Shown: positions 45,225 to 54,393, numbered from the stretch's first letter. The stretch: 64,000 nt of DNA from an uncultured Clostridia bacterium (GCA_944392615.1 CALXXF010000007.1:1-64000); one strand, 5' to 3'. A program made the numbers and translations. The notes: a model not told the origin generated them from the letters alone.

Positions 45225-46094
45225 ATGTTCTACATGTGCAAAAGACCAATGCCAGAATTTTCAATATGCTCTATGCGGCGTTTTGAAAAAGGGGAGCACC
45301 ATATATCGAGAGTGTTTGAAAAAAGCGTCCTGCTGCTTGTTTTTGACGGCGTCCTCAGATTTGAAGAAAACGGGAAACAAGTTGAAATTCTGCCCGGAGA
45401 ATATTACATACAGCGCGCCGGATTTTTTCAGAGCGGCCGCCGTGAGAGCGACGAGCCGGTGTATTTTTACATACATTTCAGCGCGGAATTTTCAGAAAAT
45501 CCTGACGACGGAATACCGATACGGGGGAGATTTCCTGTAAACAGCGTAAGAAGAATTGCAGATGAGTATGAGCGCATTATAAAAATGCACGAAAATTCGT
45601 ATTTTCTTCTGAGCTCCCTTATGTACAGGATATTTGCGGAGATAGAGATGGGCGGCGTTACCCCCGACAGCAAGCGGACGGCGATTGCAAAGGATATAAG
45701 AAGATACATAAATACCGAGTTTTCATCCAATATTACAATATCAAAGATAGCTGAGCGCTACGGATATTCGGATGACTACACCATAAAGCTCTTCAGACAG
45801 GAGTACGGGATAACTCCCTATCAGTATATCATAAAACAGCGGCTGTCCTGCGCTCAGGGTCTTCTCTACAATACCGACATGTCCGCCGAGGAAATCTCAC
45901 GTGAGGTCGGGTATAATGACTTCTCAACATTTTACCGTGATTTCAGAAAACATTTCGGTATTTCTCCGAGAAGTGCCAGAAATATGGATAAAACAGACGC
46001 CGACACCGTTGCAGAAGACGAAAGGGACCCGTTGCCCGATGACGTGGACAAGACCTCGGACGATCCTGATTTAAGACATAAAGCACTTGATTAA
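45225..46094 (+). CDS. AraC-family transcriptional regulator
   Basis: The 289-residue protein has a cupin-like sensor domain (about 1-125, with a LLVFDGVLRFEENGK strand pair) and two helix-turn-helix motifs (about 160-255; ISKIAERYGYSDDYTIKLFR then ISREVGYNDFSTFYRDFRK). The C-terminus adds an acidic tail of about 30 residues. It is divergent from the GH127 gene across a 280-base region with an AT-rich centre, so control of GH127 is probable, with an arabinose-type inducer as a guess. No clear ribosome site precedes ATG 45225. Confidence 0.9.
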   Translation: MFYMCKRPMPEFSICSMRRFEKGEHHISRVFEKSVLLLVFDGVLRFEENGKQVEILPGEYYIQRAGFFQSGRRESDEPVYFYIHFSAEFSENPDDGIPIRGRFPVNSVRRIADEYERIIKMHENSYFLLSSLMYRIFAEIEMGGVTPDSKRTAIAKDIRRYINTEFSSNITISKIAERYGYSDDYTIKLFRQEYGITPYQYIIKQRLSCAQGLLYNTDMSAEEISREVGYNDFSTFYRDFRKHFGISPRSARNMDKTDADTVAEDERDPLPDDVDKTSDDPDLRHKALD

Positions 46095-46171
46095 CAGCCA
46101 TGATTGTACTGCGCTGTTATCATAAGCCAGCGGCATGAATTTGAGGTCATTAAAAGTAAAATCCGCGTGCC

Positions 46172-46210
46172 ACTTTTGTGTTCTGCTTTTGTGTTCCGTT
46201 TTTGCGCTCC
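46172..46210. repeat. 13-bp tandem repeat, three degenerate copies
   Basis: CTTTTGTGTTCTG, CTTTTGTGTTCCG and TTTTTGCGCTCCA follow each other from 46172. They lie in the 440-base gap between the AraC gene and the BspA gene; no gene is visible in this gap. Confidence 0.7.
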
Positions 46211-46419
46211 ATTTTCGGGCGGCTGCAGAAGCTATGAATAACATCTGCCTGCCATGTCCTTGACCTGCATTATTTTCCCAGATCTGTTTTTAGTGTATTT
46301 TTATCGTGATTTGAACTCTTATGCGGTATCTCGTCCTGACGTACTTTACGGTTGTATATATGGTCTTACATAGCTATACAAGCGGGTTATGTAAAAAGTC
46401 GCGGTGCTCCGGGGTCACC

Positions 46420-46490
46420 TCCCACAGCTCATAAAAGAAAAAGCTTCCACAGCTTATAAAAGAAAAAGCTTCCACAGCTCATAAAAAAAA
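46420..46490. repeat. 25-bp tandem repeat, three copies
   Basis: CCACAGCTYATAAAAGAAAAAG words start at 46422, 46447 and 46472. The array touches the terminator of the BspA gene. Confidence 0.9.
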
Positions 46491-46491
46491 T

Positions 46492-46528
46492 AAAGCAGCC
46501 TGACCCTCACGGTCAGGCTGCTTTTGTT
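46492..46528. terminator. Terminator of the BspA-like gene
   Basis: A perfect 14-bp stem, AAAGCAGCCTGACC (46492-46505) with GGTCAGGCTGCTTT (46511-46524), five-base loop. T-tracts on both sides allow action in either direction. Confidence 0.9.
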
Positions 46529-46538
46529 GTATGTCAAC

Positions 46539-49500
46539 TCAGATTGTGTCAAAGAAAGGGGTGTTGGCAAAAGCATCGTTGGAGTTTGCAAGGGTGCTTC
46601 CTGCCGGGCTGTTGATAGTCACCGTCTTGAGAGCGGGGTTATCGGCAAAGGCTCTTACTCCGAGGTAGGTGGCGTTGTTGATTATTACCGTGTTGAGTAT
46701 TGTGCAACCGGAGAAGGCTTCTTCGCCTATGGTAAGTGCGCTCACAGATACGCTTGTCACGTTCGTGCAGCCTTTGAAGGCGTAGTCACCGATTTCTGTT
46801 ACTGAGCTTCCGAGGACCAGTCTCTGAAGCTTTGTAAAGTTCTCAAAGGCATGGTCGCCGACATAGTTGATATTTTCAAATGTTATCGAGGTTACATAGC
46901 CGGCATATCCGCTCCACGGGACATTTTCAAAGCTGGTGTAATCGGATATCGCTGAGCCGCCAGCGCTTCCCGTTATCGTGAGAGAACCGTTGTATTTGAA
47001 TGTCAGCGTCGTCTTTCCGTCGTCTGTTTCAAAAACAGCCATGTCGTTTGCCGTGTTACACGTTGCGTGATATCCGTTCCACAGACCGTTTTCAAGCTTA
47101 TAGTTGTCAATGTAGTCGTTGTAATAGAAGAAGTGCGCGTAGGCAGGGGCTCCGTCGAAAACTCCGGTTCCGACAGCAGGAACATCACCCTGCAATGTAA
47201 TTCTGTTGGCGTACTTGCAGTCGGCAAATACTCCGTTGCCAATCGATTTGAGCGTCTTGGGAATAGTCACATCGACCACAGCCGTGCCGCGGAATGCGTA
47301 ATCACCGAGGATTTCGAGATTAGCCGCGATATTTGCGGAGGAGAGAAGCTCGCATCCGTCAAATGCTTCGGCTCCGATTTCGACTGCGTTTGACGTAATA
47401 GCAGTGAGCAGCTTGCAGTTCTTGAATGCACCTGCCCCTATTTTGGTCAGTGACTCAGGCAGCGAGATAAGCGCTATGGAAGTGTTTTCAAAAGCGTAAT
47501 CGCCTATTTCCGTGATTGCATTGTGCACAGTCAGCGTGGCAAGTTCGGAACAGCCTGCAAATGCTCCTGCGGGAATTGCGAGAAGCTTTTCGGGAATGGT
47601 TATCGTCTTCACTGCCGTGCCGCGGAATGCATATTCGCCCATGCTTGAAAGGGTTGTCGGCAAAGTGAATGCGGCAAGTGAAGTGCATCCGTCAAATGCA
47701 TAGCTTCCTATTGAGGTGAGCGGAGATACAAGCGAAATAGTCTGTATCTTTTCAAGTCCTGAGAAAGTATAATTTCCTATCCTGGATATTCTCTGCATTG
47801 TGACCGCGCTTATATAGGGCTTGAACTCTGCCCACGGCACTGCATCGGCGGACTCAAAGTCGGGTATTTCTTCGCCGGACGCCGTTGCTCCGGTTATTGA
47901 GAGCGAGCCGTTATATCTGAGAGCCGCTATTACCGTGTGTCCTTCAACATCTGAGAGGGTGTACTGCATGAAATTGTCGGTCATCGAATCAGATGTGGCT
48001 TTATAACCGTTCCAGAGACCGTCAACAACCTGATAAGTGTCGTTTGACTTCGGATAGTGGAAGAATGTCATAGGAGTAGTGTTGTCAAGTACGCCTGTGC
48101 CTATCTCCGGAGCGTCTCCGATAAGCGTTATGCCTATGAGGTTAGGGCAGTCGGCAAAAGCGTCGTTGCCTATAGAGCCTACCTTCTGAGGAAGCGCTAT
48201 AGTGCGTATAGCTGTGCCTCTGAAGGCATTGTCGCCGAGGGTAAATACCTCTTTTGAAGAGCTGGAAATCGAAACTGTTGCAAGAGCTGAGCATCCGAAG
48301 AACGCGTTGTCTCCTATCGACGTCACTGTAGAGGGTATCGATACGGAGGTTATCGCAGTGTTTGCAAATGCACCGTCTGAAATTGAGGTAAGCGTCTTAG
48401 GAATGTTGACCGTTGCAAGCTGAGTGCATCCTGAGAATGCCTCTGCGCCGATTGAGGTTACCGTTTCAGGAATCGTAACGGCTGTGACATCGGTGTTGTC
48501 CTTGAGGAATCCTGCGTCTATGCCAACAACCGTTCCTTCAAGGTAGGTCTCACTTATATTTATCGTGGTGAGGTCGCCTTTGTATCCTTTGAGGATATAC
48601 TGATCAGTCGTTCCGGAAACAAGCACGGCTACGAGGTCAGCGAAAGGAACGCATCCGGAAACACCTATGCTTGTGAAGGGAATGCTGTTCTGACCGAGGT
48701 AGAGGGCAACTGTGCCGCCGGAGAAGCAGAATATGTCGGTCGTCTCGTTTACTGAGTAAACATTGTCAACCATGTTCATGCCGACGGAGTTTCTTCCTAT
48801 CTCAGCTACTGTGTCGGGAATCGTGAGCTCCTCAAGCGACGAGCAGTTCAGGAAGGAGTTCATGGCAAGCCTCGTCGTGTAGGGGCTGAGCGTCGCGGTC
48901 TTAAGAGCAGAGCATCCGGAGAAGCATCCTGTTCCTATGGAAACCAGCGAATCGGGAAGAGAAATCGATTTGAGCGAAATATTGGAGACGAACGTCGAAG
49001 CCTCAAGTGTGGTGAGGACTGAATCATCGGCAAAGGTCACATTCTCCAGATCCGAGCAGTAAGCAAATGCCTGAATTCCTATCGTCTGAACGGTGGCGGG
49101 AATGCTGAAAGAGGTAATAGCGGTGTAGGAAAGCGAAGCCGTTCCTATAGATGTTATGTCGTCCGCAAAATTGAGGGTCTCAAGCGCTGAACAACGATAG
49201 AGCACTCTGTCGCTGAGGACCTTGACTGAAGAGGGCAAAGTAAGCTCTGTTATGCCTGTGCAGTACGCAAACGCACCGGAACTTATCGTTGATACAGAGG
49301 CAGGAAGGTTTATCTCCTTGAGTGCGGAGCAGTTGTAGAAGGCAAACGAGCCTATAGAAGCGACGCTGCTTCCGAATTCAACAGATTTCAGCGAATCGCA
49401 GTAGTAGAAAGCATAGCGCGGGATAGATTTGAGACTGTCGGGAAGGTCAATGCTTTCAAGCGACGTGCAGTTGTAGAAAACGCTGTTTCCGAGCGCATTA

Positions 49501-50270
49501 ACATTCGCGGGAAATTCAAATGATTTCAGTGAGGTGCAGTAGTAAAAAGCCTCTTCACCGATTATAGTCACGCTGTCGGGAAGGTCAATGCTTTCAAGCG
49601 ACGTACAGTTGTAGAATGTTTGCGTGGGAATTATCTGCGTTCCGGAGGGAAGAGTCACATCTTTCAGAGACGTGCAGTCAAAGAAAATATCCGAACCCAT
49701 AGAAACGACACTGTCCGGAATCGTTATTTCCTCAAGTGACGAGCAGTATCTGAAAATGCCGTCTCCGAGCTTTGTCACCGTGGACGGAATGCTCACGTCG
49801 GTAAGATCAAAGCACTGGTAGAACACGTCGTTGCCAAGGGTCTGTATTCCGCTTGAAATGACGACGGAAGCCAGTTTGTCCAAATCCTTGAAGGCGCGCG
49901 AGCCTATGGCAATAACCTTTACGCTTCCGGATTTTATCGTGGCAGGAACGGTCAGCTCTGTGGCATCACCGCTATAAGAGAGCAGCTTTGCGCCGCTTTT
50001 GAATATGTCATATGTAAAACCGTTTTCGGTGTATCCCGGTTCGACAAGGTCGGCACTTGAGAATCCGAGCTCGTCTGTAGTCACGGCGGGAGCAGGTGCC
50101 GTTGTGACAGCTGTGCTCACTTCATTCGTTACGGATGTGTCATCAGCCGAGGAAACGTCAGGAGAGCCGGTCGTTACATCCGTTCCGCTTGTGACTTTGG
50201 GGTCCGTACAGGACGCAAAGATGACGGTCAAAGCTGTCAGGACCATGAGCAAGAAAATTAATTTCTTCAT
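46539..50270 (-). CDS. BspA-type leucine-rich-repeat surface lipoprotein
   Basis: The 1243-residue protein begins with a lipoprotein signal (lipobox FASC, Cys21) and a Ser/Thr-rich linker. From about residue 90 it is built of some 30 LRR_5 repeats of roughly 23 residues (pattern ...IGxxAFxxCxxLxxVxLPxSVxx). Two copies of a separate module of about 110 residues interrupt the repeats at about 735-845 and 1045-1155, each with WNGY, YNGSLxITG and VPW motifs. No LPXTG or S-layer anchor is seen, so it is held by the lipid. Such proteins bind host or microbial surface ligands; here the ligand is unknown. Promoter at 50501-50530, terminator at 46492. Confidence 0.9.
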   Translation of the reverse strand: MKKLIFLLMVLTALTVIFASCTDPKVTSGTDVTTGSPDVSSADDTSVTNEVSTAVTTAPAPAVTTDELGFSSADLVEPGYTENGFTYDIFKSGAKLLSYSGDATELTVPATIKSGSVKVIAIGSRAFKDLDKLASVVISSGIQTLGNDVFYQCFDLTDVSIPSTVTKLGDGIFRYCSSLEEITIPDSVVSMGSDIFFDCTSLKDVTLPSGTQIIPTQTFYNCTSLESIDLPDSVTIIGEEAFYYCTSLKSFEFPANVNALGNSVFYNCTSLESIDLPDSLKSIPRYAFYYCDSLKSVEFGSSVASIGSFAFYNCSALKEINLPASVSTISSGAFAYCTGITELTLPSSVKVLSDRVLYRCSALETLNFADDITSIGTASLSYTAITSFSIPATVQTIGIQAFAYCSDLENVTFADDSVLTTLEASTFVSNISLKSISLPDSLVSIGTGCFSGCSALKTATLSPYTTRLAMNSFLNCSSLEELTIPDTVAEIGRNSVGMNMVDNVYSVNETTDIFCFSGGTVALYLGQNSIPFTSIGVSGCVPFADLVAVLVSGTTDQYILKGYKGDLTTINISETYLEGTVVGIDAGFLKDNTDVTAVTIPETVTSIGAEAFSGCTQLATVNIPKTLTSISDGAFANTAITSVSIPSTVTSIGDNAFFGCSALATVSISSSSKEVFTLGDNAFRGTAIRTIALPQKVGSIGNDAFADCPNLIGITLIGDAPEIGTGVLDNTTPMTFFHYPKSNDTYQVVDGLWNGYKATSDSMTDNFMQYTLSDVEGHTVIAALRYNGSLSITGATASGEEIPDFESADAVPWAEFKPYISAVTMQRISRIGNYTFSGLEKIQTISLVSPLTSIGSYAFDGCTSLAAFTLPTTLSSMGEYAFRGTAVKTITIPEKLLAIPAGAFAGCSELATLTVHNAITEIGDYAFENTSIALISLPESLTKIGAGAFKNCKLLTAITSNAVEIGAEAFDGCELLSSANIAANLEILGDYAFRGTAVVDVTIPKTLKSIGNGVFADCKYANRITLQGDVPAVGTGVFDGAPAYAHFFYYNDYIDNYKLENGLWNGYHATCNTANDMAVFETDDGKTTLTFKYNGSLTITGSAGGSAISDYTSFENVPWSGYAGYVTSITFENINYVGDHAFENFTKLQRLVLGSSVTEIGDYAFKGCTNVTSVSVSALTIGEEAFSGCTILNTVIINNATYLGVRAFADNPALKTVTINSPAGSTLANSNDAFANTPFFDTI

Positions 50271-50500
50271 ATCTTAGTTCCATTTCTCCGCCGGGATATT
50301 CTGGGGTGTCGGGCACGCGTCCGGCGGGAACGCATGTCCCCGGCTGCATATGGCTCAGCGCGGCAAGGCACGTCGCAAGCCTATCCCGCACGCTATATGA
50401 AGCCGCCATGCACAAGTGCATGAAAAACAGTTGAGCGCCGCCGCCTCTCAAGAAAACCGGCGGAAACTCACCGTATGGCATGAGTATTCATCATGGGGAT

Positions 50501-50530
50501 ATTATACTATACTTCGTATGATTTTGTCAA
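50501..50530 (-). promoter_or_regulatory. Promoter of the BspA-like gene
   Basis: On the minus strand TTGACA (50530-50525), 18 bases, TATAAT (50506-50501). The leader is about 225 bases. Confidence 0.8.
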
Positions 50531-50649
50531 GGTCAAAAGAGCTTTTTTTATTCAAAATCACCACTGTAATAACACAGGCTGAAATGCCGCCCCGGCAGCC
50601 CTCAAACAGCGCTTATACATGCAGTCCGAGTACTGAAAACAGAGCGCCC

Positions 50650-50806
50650 GGCAAAAAAGCCCCGGTGAAAAACATCTCGGTGAAAAAGCCCCCTGCGAAA
50701 AGCCTCGTTAAAAATCATCTCGGCGAAAAACTCCATGCGAAAATCCTCGTTAAAAATCATCTCGGTGAAAAAGCTCCCTGCGAAAAAAGCCCCGATGAAA
50801 ACAAAG
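50650..50806. repeat. Degenerate tandem array, about 42-bp period, adjoining the pdp remnant
   Basis: Read on the minus strand, GAGATGATTTTTAACGAG and neighbouring blocks (TTTTTCACC/GCC..., TTTTCGCA) recur with a period of about 42 bases, three full or partial copies from about 50800 to 50690, then shorter pieces to 50650. The array starts just where similarity to pyrimidine nucleoside phosphorylase stops. Confidence 0.8.
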
Positions 50807-50807
50807 G

Positions 50808-50952
50808 ACCGTATAAATATCGCCATAAGGAGGGCAGATGTCTGCTCGTCGGGTATTTTGCCCGATGAACAGCCCTTGACAAAGAAGGATATCTCTTGTC
50901 GCGACAGCTCGCTCCCGTCTCTTTTCTTAGCTATTATGTCGTACATTCTCAT
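50808..50952 (-). pseudogene. pdp: N-terminal remnant of pyrimidine-nucleoside phosphorylase
   Basis: The first 48 codons encode [13 protein letters not shown], then [12 protein letters not shown] and [14 protein letters not shown], clearly the N-terminus of pyrimidine-nucleoside/thymidine phosphorylase (full-length about 435 residues). A good ribosome site (GCGGAGGA) remains upstream. After codon 48 the frame runs into the tandem array and stops at 50602 without any further family similarity. About 390 residues, including the catalytic domain and phosphate site, are missing. The best reading is a truncated, non-functional gene. Confidence 0.88.
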
Positions 50953-51203
50953 GTAGGTTCCTCCGCAAAAAGCTTCTCACAAAATCAAACAAGCCTTAAA
51001 GAATCGTTCTTCTTTAATAAATTTTGCGCTCATCCGCCTGACCTTTCACATCCGGTCTAAAAAGAGAGCGCGCTCGGCGCCGGGGCCTTCTTCAGCCTAC
51101 GACGCGTAAAACGACCGGCTACCTGTTTTTCATTCTATCATATCGGAGAAAACGAGCAAAGAACCCGCGTGATTAAATGTTTTTCAAAAAATTGTTTTTT
51201 CTA
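50953..51203. other. Intergenic DNA
   Basis: About 250 bases between divergent units. Only the pdp-type ribosome site at the left edge is recognisable. Confidence 0.4.
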
Positions 51204-51232
51204 TTGAAAAAAACAAAAATATATGATATAAT
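51204..51232 (+). promoter_or_regulatory. Promoter of the ricin/metzincin gene
   Basis: TTGAAA (51204-51209), 17 bases, TATAAT (51227-51232) with a TG one base upstream. It is a strong promoter, 80 bases before the ATG at 51312. Confidence 0.8.
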
Positions 51233-51311
51233 ATAGGCACAGTGTGGCAATTGAAAGGAATTAAAAAATCGTAAATGCAATAATATGTATAAAAATGATA
51301 GGAGATATGAT

Positions 51312-51389
51312 ATGAAGATGCTAAAAAACACATGTAACCTCTGAATAGCCATTCTATCCCTGATATCGGTCTTCAGTTGTCTTACAATC
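51312..51389 (+). pseudogene. Signal-peptide segment of the ricin/metzincin protein interrupted by TGA
   Basis: ATG 51312 follows GGAG by 7 bases and opens MKMLKNTCNL, then TGA at 51342-51344, then IAILSLISVFSCLTIVGYA in the same frame, running directly into the main protein. Together this is a typical export signal (basic start, hydrophobic core). One base change (TGA to TGG, CGA or GGA) would restore it. As it stands, translation from the normal start ends after ten residues. Confidence 0.8.
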
Positions 51390-52982
51390 GTGGGATATGC
51401 TAGTGAAAAGAATGACAAAATATCAGTTACTACAGAGACAGCGTCCCTCATCACAAATTCACAAGATCAAATCGAAAGATCTCTTGAAAAAAGTAACATG
51501 TTTGCTACTAATGAATACGAATCGTATCCAAGTGGATTTAGCAGAGCTACTATATTGAATGGAATTTATTACATAAAAAACATTGGTACCGGAAAATATA
51601 TAGATATACATGGGCCAAGCACAGATATGATTCATCAATGGACGTATCATGTTGATTTGCAGGAAAATTGGGAAATTACAAAACTAGATGACGGTTATTA
51701 TACAATAAGGTCACTTTATAAAGACAAGTACATAGGCGTTGCAAACACAAGCCTGGGCGTAGATAATATTAATTTATATTCTTCAGTAAGTAATCAAACG
51801 AAATGGGTAATATTAAAAAATTCAACCGGACAATACACATTTGTACCATATAACAATATAGCTTATATGTTATGTGCTCCTAATAACTTAACTGGAGAAG
51901 AACTTCAATTAACAAACAATAATTTGTCAAACAACTATAACAAATGGATATTGATAGAACAAGTTCAAAACTCTAACACAAATTTGATTCAAAATATCGA
52001 AACTCGTAGGTTTGCATCGCCATATGGACCATATTTGGATGACGGTACACGAATTCATCAGTGGGATTTTTCGACTAGCTCGGCAAGAAGATGGATTTTT
52101 CAAAAACAATTCGATTACTTCTTTACAATTAAAGACAAATATACACAGAAGTACATGGGATTTGCGGAAGATGAGGATGGATCAATTTATATTGAGCAGT
52201 TCTCATCTATAAGCGACTGTGCAAAATGGAAAATGTATAAGTCTTCTTCGGAAAATTTGGTTTTTACACCAAAAGGATATGAACCATACTCGTACGCAAT
52301 ATCAGTCAACCCCTCATATGATAATGTTGGTTCAATTTTAAAATTGATTCCGTACACTGATGATACTAATTATAAGGACGAGTGGCAACTCATTACAGAT
52401 AGAACCTATTTGGGGTCTTTATCAACTACATGGCACAGCGATTCAAGAAGTGTTGGATATTGGGATTTGGACGGAACTTTAGAAAGTATCGATATATACT
52501 CAAAAAAATTAAACGCCGGTGAACTTTCATTCTATTTCACAGCTGGAACAAATGAAGCTATTCGGCAATGGGAAGATTTATTGAATATTAATATTGACAA
52601 AGTCTACAATGAAGATTCTGCAGATATAAGAATATATGGAGGAACGAGAGAGCAAATTGAAGACATTGGAGGATTTTCAGGTACGACTTGGGCTGGATTG
52701 TCCAAATATTGGTTTAGTTACCAGGGAATAATGAATATAAATGGAGGCAACGAAATTGTAAACATCTGTAGAATATCATCATCACTAATACACATAATTA
52801 GTAGAACAGACACAGATTCTGTACGCATGTGTATCGCTCACGAGCTTGGACATTCACTAGGGTATTTTGGTCATGCTCCTTACTCTACTGATGTAATGTA
52901 TGCTTATTTGCACGGATCGTATACGTTGAAGACATTGGAGAGTAATCACATTAAAGCAATTTATTTACTTTACAACAAATAA
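51390..52982 (+). CDS. Exported ricin-type lectin plus metzincin-like metalloprotease
   Basis: This 530-codon frame (from GTG 51390, inside the signal peptide) has two ricin B-type lectin regions (about 50-195 and 198-345; repeated Q/K-W pattern, for example ENWEITKLDDGYYTIRS and KWILIE). A C-terminal protease domain follows (about 345-530). The zinc motif HELGHSLGYFGHA (about 480-492) is an extended HExxHxxGxxH motif, followed by DVMY, a Met-turn, as in matrixin-type metzincins. Codon use and base composition are clearly more AT-rich than neighbours (many AAT, ATA, TTA), suggesting transfer. A lipoprotein gene follows 30 bases later. It would be secreted if the stop in its signal peptide were bypassed. 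Confidence 0.85.
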   Translation: MGYASEKNDKISVTTETASLITNSQDQIERSLEKSNMFATNEYESYPSGFSRATILNGIYYIKNIGTGKYIDIHGPSTDMIHQWTYHVDLQENWEITKLDDGYYTIRSLYKDKYIGVANTSLGVDNINLYSSVSNQTKWVILKNSTGQYTFVPYNNIAYMLCAPNNLTGEELQLTNNNLSNNYNKWILIEQVQNSNTNLIQNIETRRFASPYGPYLDDGTRIHQWDFSTSSARRWIFQKQFDYFFTIKDKYTQKYMGFAEDEDGSIYIEQFSSISDCAKWKMYKSSSENLVFTPKGYEPYSYAISVNPSYDNVGSILKLIPYTDDTNYKDEWQLITDRTYLGSLSTTWHSDSRSVGYWDLDGTLESIDIYSKKLNAGELSFYFTAGTNEAIRQWEDLLNINIDKVYNEDSADIRIYGGTREQIEDIGGFSGTTWAGLSKYWFSYQGIMNINGGNEIVNICRISSSLIHIISRTDTDSVRMCIAHELGHSLGYFGHAPYSTDVMYAYLHGSYTLKTLESNHIKAIYLLYNK

Positions 52983-53012
52983 GCACATACGAATATTATT
53001 TAGGAGGCTTTT

Positions 53013-54029
53013 ATGAAGAGATTTTTTGCATTTATCTTATGTCTTGCAGCGGTGATATCTCTGTCGGGATGCTCTGCACAAAGTCAGCGCGATACAGACG
53101 ACAGCGAAGAAAATCCAGCTATTATCGAGCCCTCCGACACCGTCTTAAGCGATGAACACAGCGCAGGGACGGATTCCTCGCCGTTCTATGAGACGAACGA
53201 GAGCGATGGGGGCTACACGACAACCGCCTATATGGTATATCTGGACTTCGAGGACGCCTGTGCACTTGCAACCGACGTTGTAGTCGCCTCGTTTGACGGC
53301 AGCAGGCCGTACGGCTCTTCCTTCACGGAATATAGCTTCACCGTAAAAGACAGACTTCTGGGAAATGCACCAGAACAAATCAACGTGTATGCCATGGATG
53401 TCGACATCTCTGTGGAAAATGAGTCGGTAGGAAGCTACAACGAACAGGAATTGTTTTTAGAGCATGATACCGACTATCTGCTCGTATTGGATCACAGGGT
53501 GTCTGTTTACAACGAAGTGGACATATATCAATTTGTCTGCAACATTGTCATCGACGTCTCTGAGCTTTCTGACAGCACCATGTATAATCAACCGATTTTT
53601 TCTCACTCGGAAGCCTTTGACTTCACAACGTCGGACGCCTCTGACGCCGTCGAGTACGTCAGAGATTTGGTAAAGGACAATACCCCATCGGCTCAACCGA
53701 CAAAGACGCCGGATATTGACGAGGTCATAGCTGCGTCTACCGATATACTCGTCGTAAACGTAAACGAGTGCGTTAAAAGCGTCATCAATGATTTCAGAAA
53801 CACAGGCTTCTATTCCTGCAGTGTCACGGAATCGTTAAAGGGGTCGATTTCTGCCGGAGAAACAATCCAGATACTTTTCAGAAACGAAGATGTGACCGAA
53901 GGAGATAGCATTATCGTCGCGCTGAATAATCATGACGGCGCGTATTACTACAGGCTGACCACTCTGAACAGCATCATTTCGCTTGACCAAAAGGATGCGC
54001 TTGCTTCTTTGATCGACGACGCTTCCTGA
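53013..54029 (+). CDS. Lipoprotein of unknown function
   Basis: The 338-residue protein has a lipoprotein signal (lipobox LSGC, Cys20), an acidic Ser/Asp-rich linker and two similar halves (about 80-175 and 235-320). Each half shows the same pattern: a CALATDVVVASFDG or VIAASTDILVVNV strand, then Y-S-F/C-x-V-K/E-x-L-x-G, then DTDYLLVLD or DSIIVALNN. So it contains an internal duplication of a beta-rich domain of about 90 residues. I do not recognise the family. A ribosome site TAGGAGG precedes ATG. It is 30 bases after the metzincin gene and likely in one operon with it; GC content is closer to the genome average. Confidence 0.75.
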   Translation: MKRFFAFILCLAAVISLSGCSAQSQRDTDDSEENPAIIEPSDTVLSDEHSAGTDSSPFYETNESDGGYTTTAYMVYLDFEDACALATDVVVASFDGSRPYGSSFTEYSFTVKDRLLGNAPEQINVYAMDVDISVENESVGSYNEQELFLEHDTDYLLVLDHRVSVYNEVDIYQFVCNIVIDVSELSDSTMYNQPIFSHSEAFDFTTSDASDAVEYVRDLVKDNTPSAQPTKTPDIDEVIAASTDILVVNVNECVKSVINDFRNTGFYSCSVTESLKGSISAGETIQILFRNEDVTEGDSIIVALNNHDGAYYYRLTTLNSIISLDQKDALASLIDDAS

Positions 54030-54077
54030 CCTATCGCGCGTATATAATATAGCGCCTTTTGTAAAGCGATAGTGCAG

Positions 54078-54130
54078 CGGGGCCCTCTCAGACGCCTGGA
54101 TTTCAGGCGCTATGAGCGGCCCCGTTTTTT
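54078..54130 (+). terminator. Strong terminator of the metzincin-lipoprotein operon
   Basis: CGGGGCC (54078-54084) pairs with GGCCCCG (54118-54124), with an inner stem CGCCTG/CAGGCG, followed by TTTTTT. Confidence 0.9.
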
Positions 54131-54393
54131 ATATTTGCCCCGCATCTTGAAAAAAGGACTCGGATGCTTTATAATGTCGTTGTACGACTCTGTGTGACCG
54201 CACTGCCTGGTACTGTCAATAATTTACACTTCCGCGGTCCTTTATTTTGATTGCTCTGCATCCGGATCTGTCCTTTACTCGCATCATGGTGATTCGGGCT
54301 CGTCGGTATCTTCCGCGCCGGAGCTGCATGGGTGTGTTGCTGCGACTCTGATCATTGTCTCATACACGACAATCAATCCGTGTAAAGGCAGGC
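54131..54393. other. Intergenic DNA, no gene seen
   Basis: The 260-base convergent gap shows no recognisable gene, repeat or terminator for the SGNH gene. Confidence 0.4.

Noticed and set aside
353-52982. TGA read as tryptophan (code 4) or selenocysteine
   Set aside because: Many intact genes end in TGA (rubrerythrin, Fur-like gene, fumarase), one of the three nonsense codons is TAA, and no SECIS-like hairpin was seen beyond the TGA sites.
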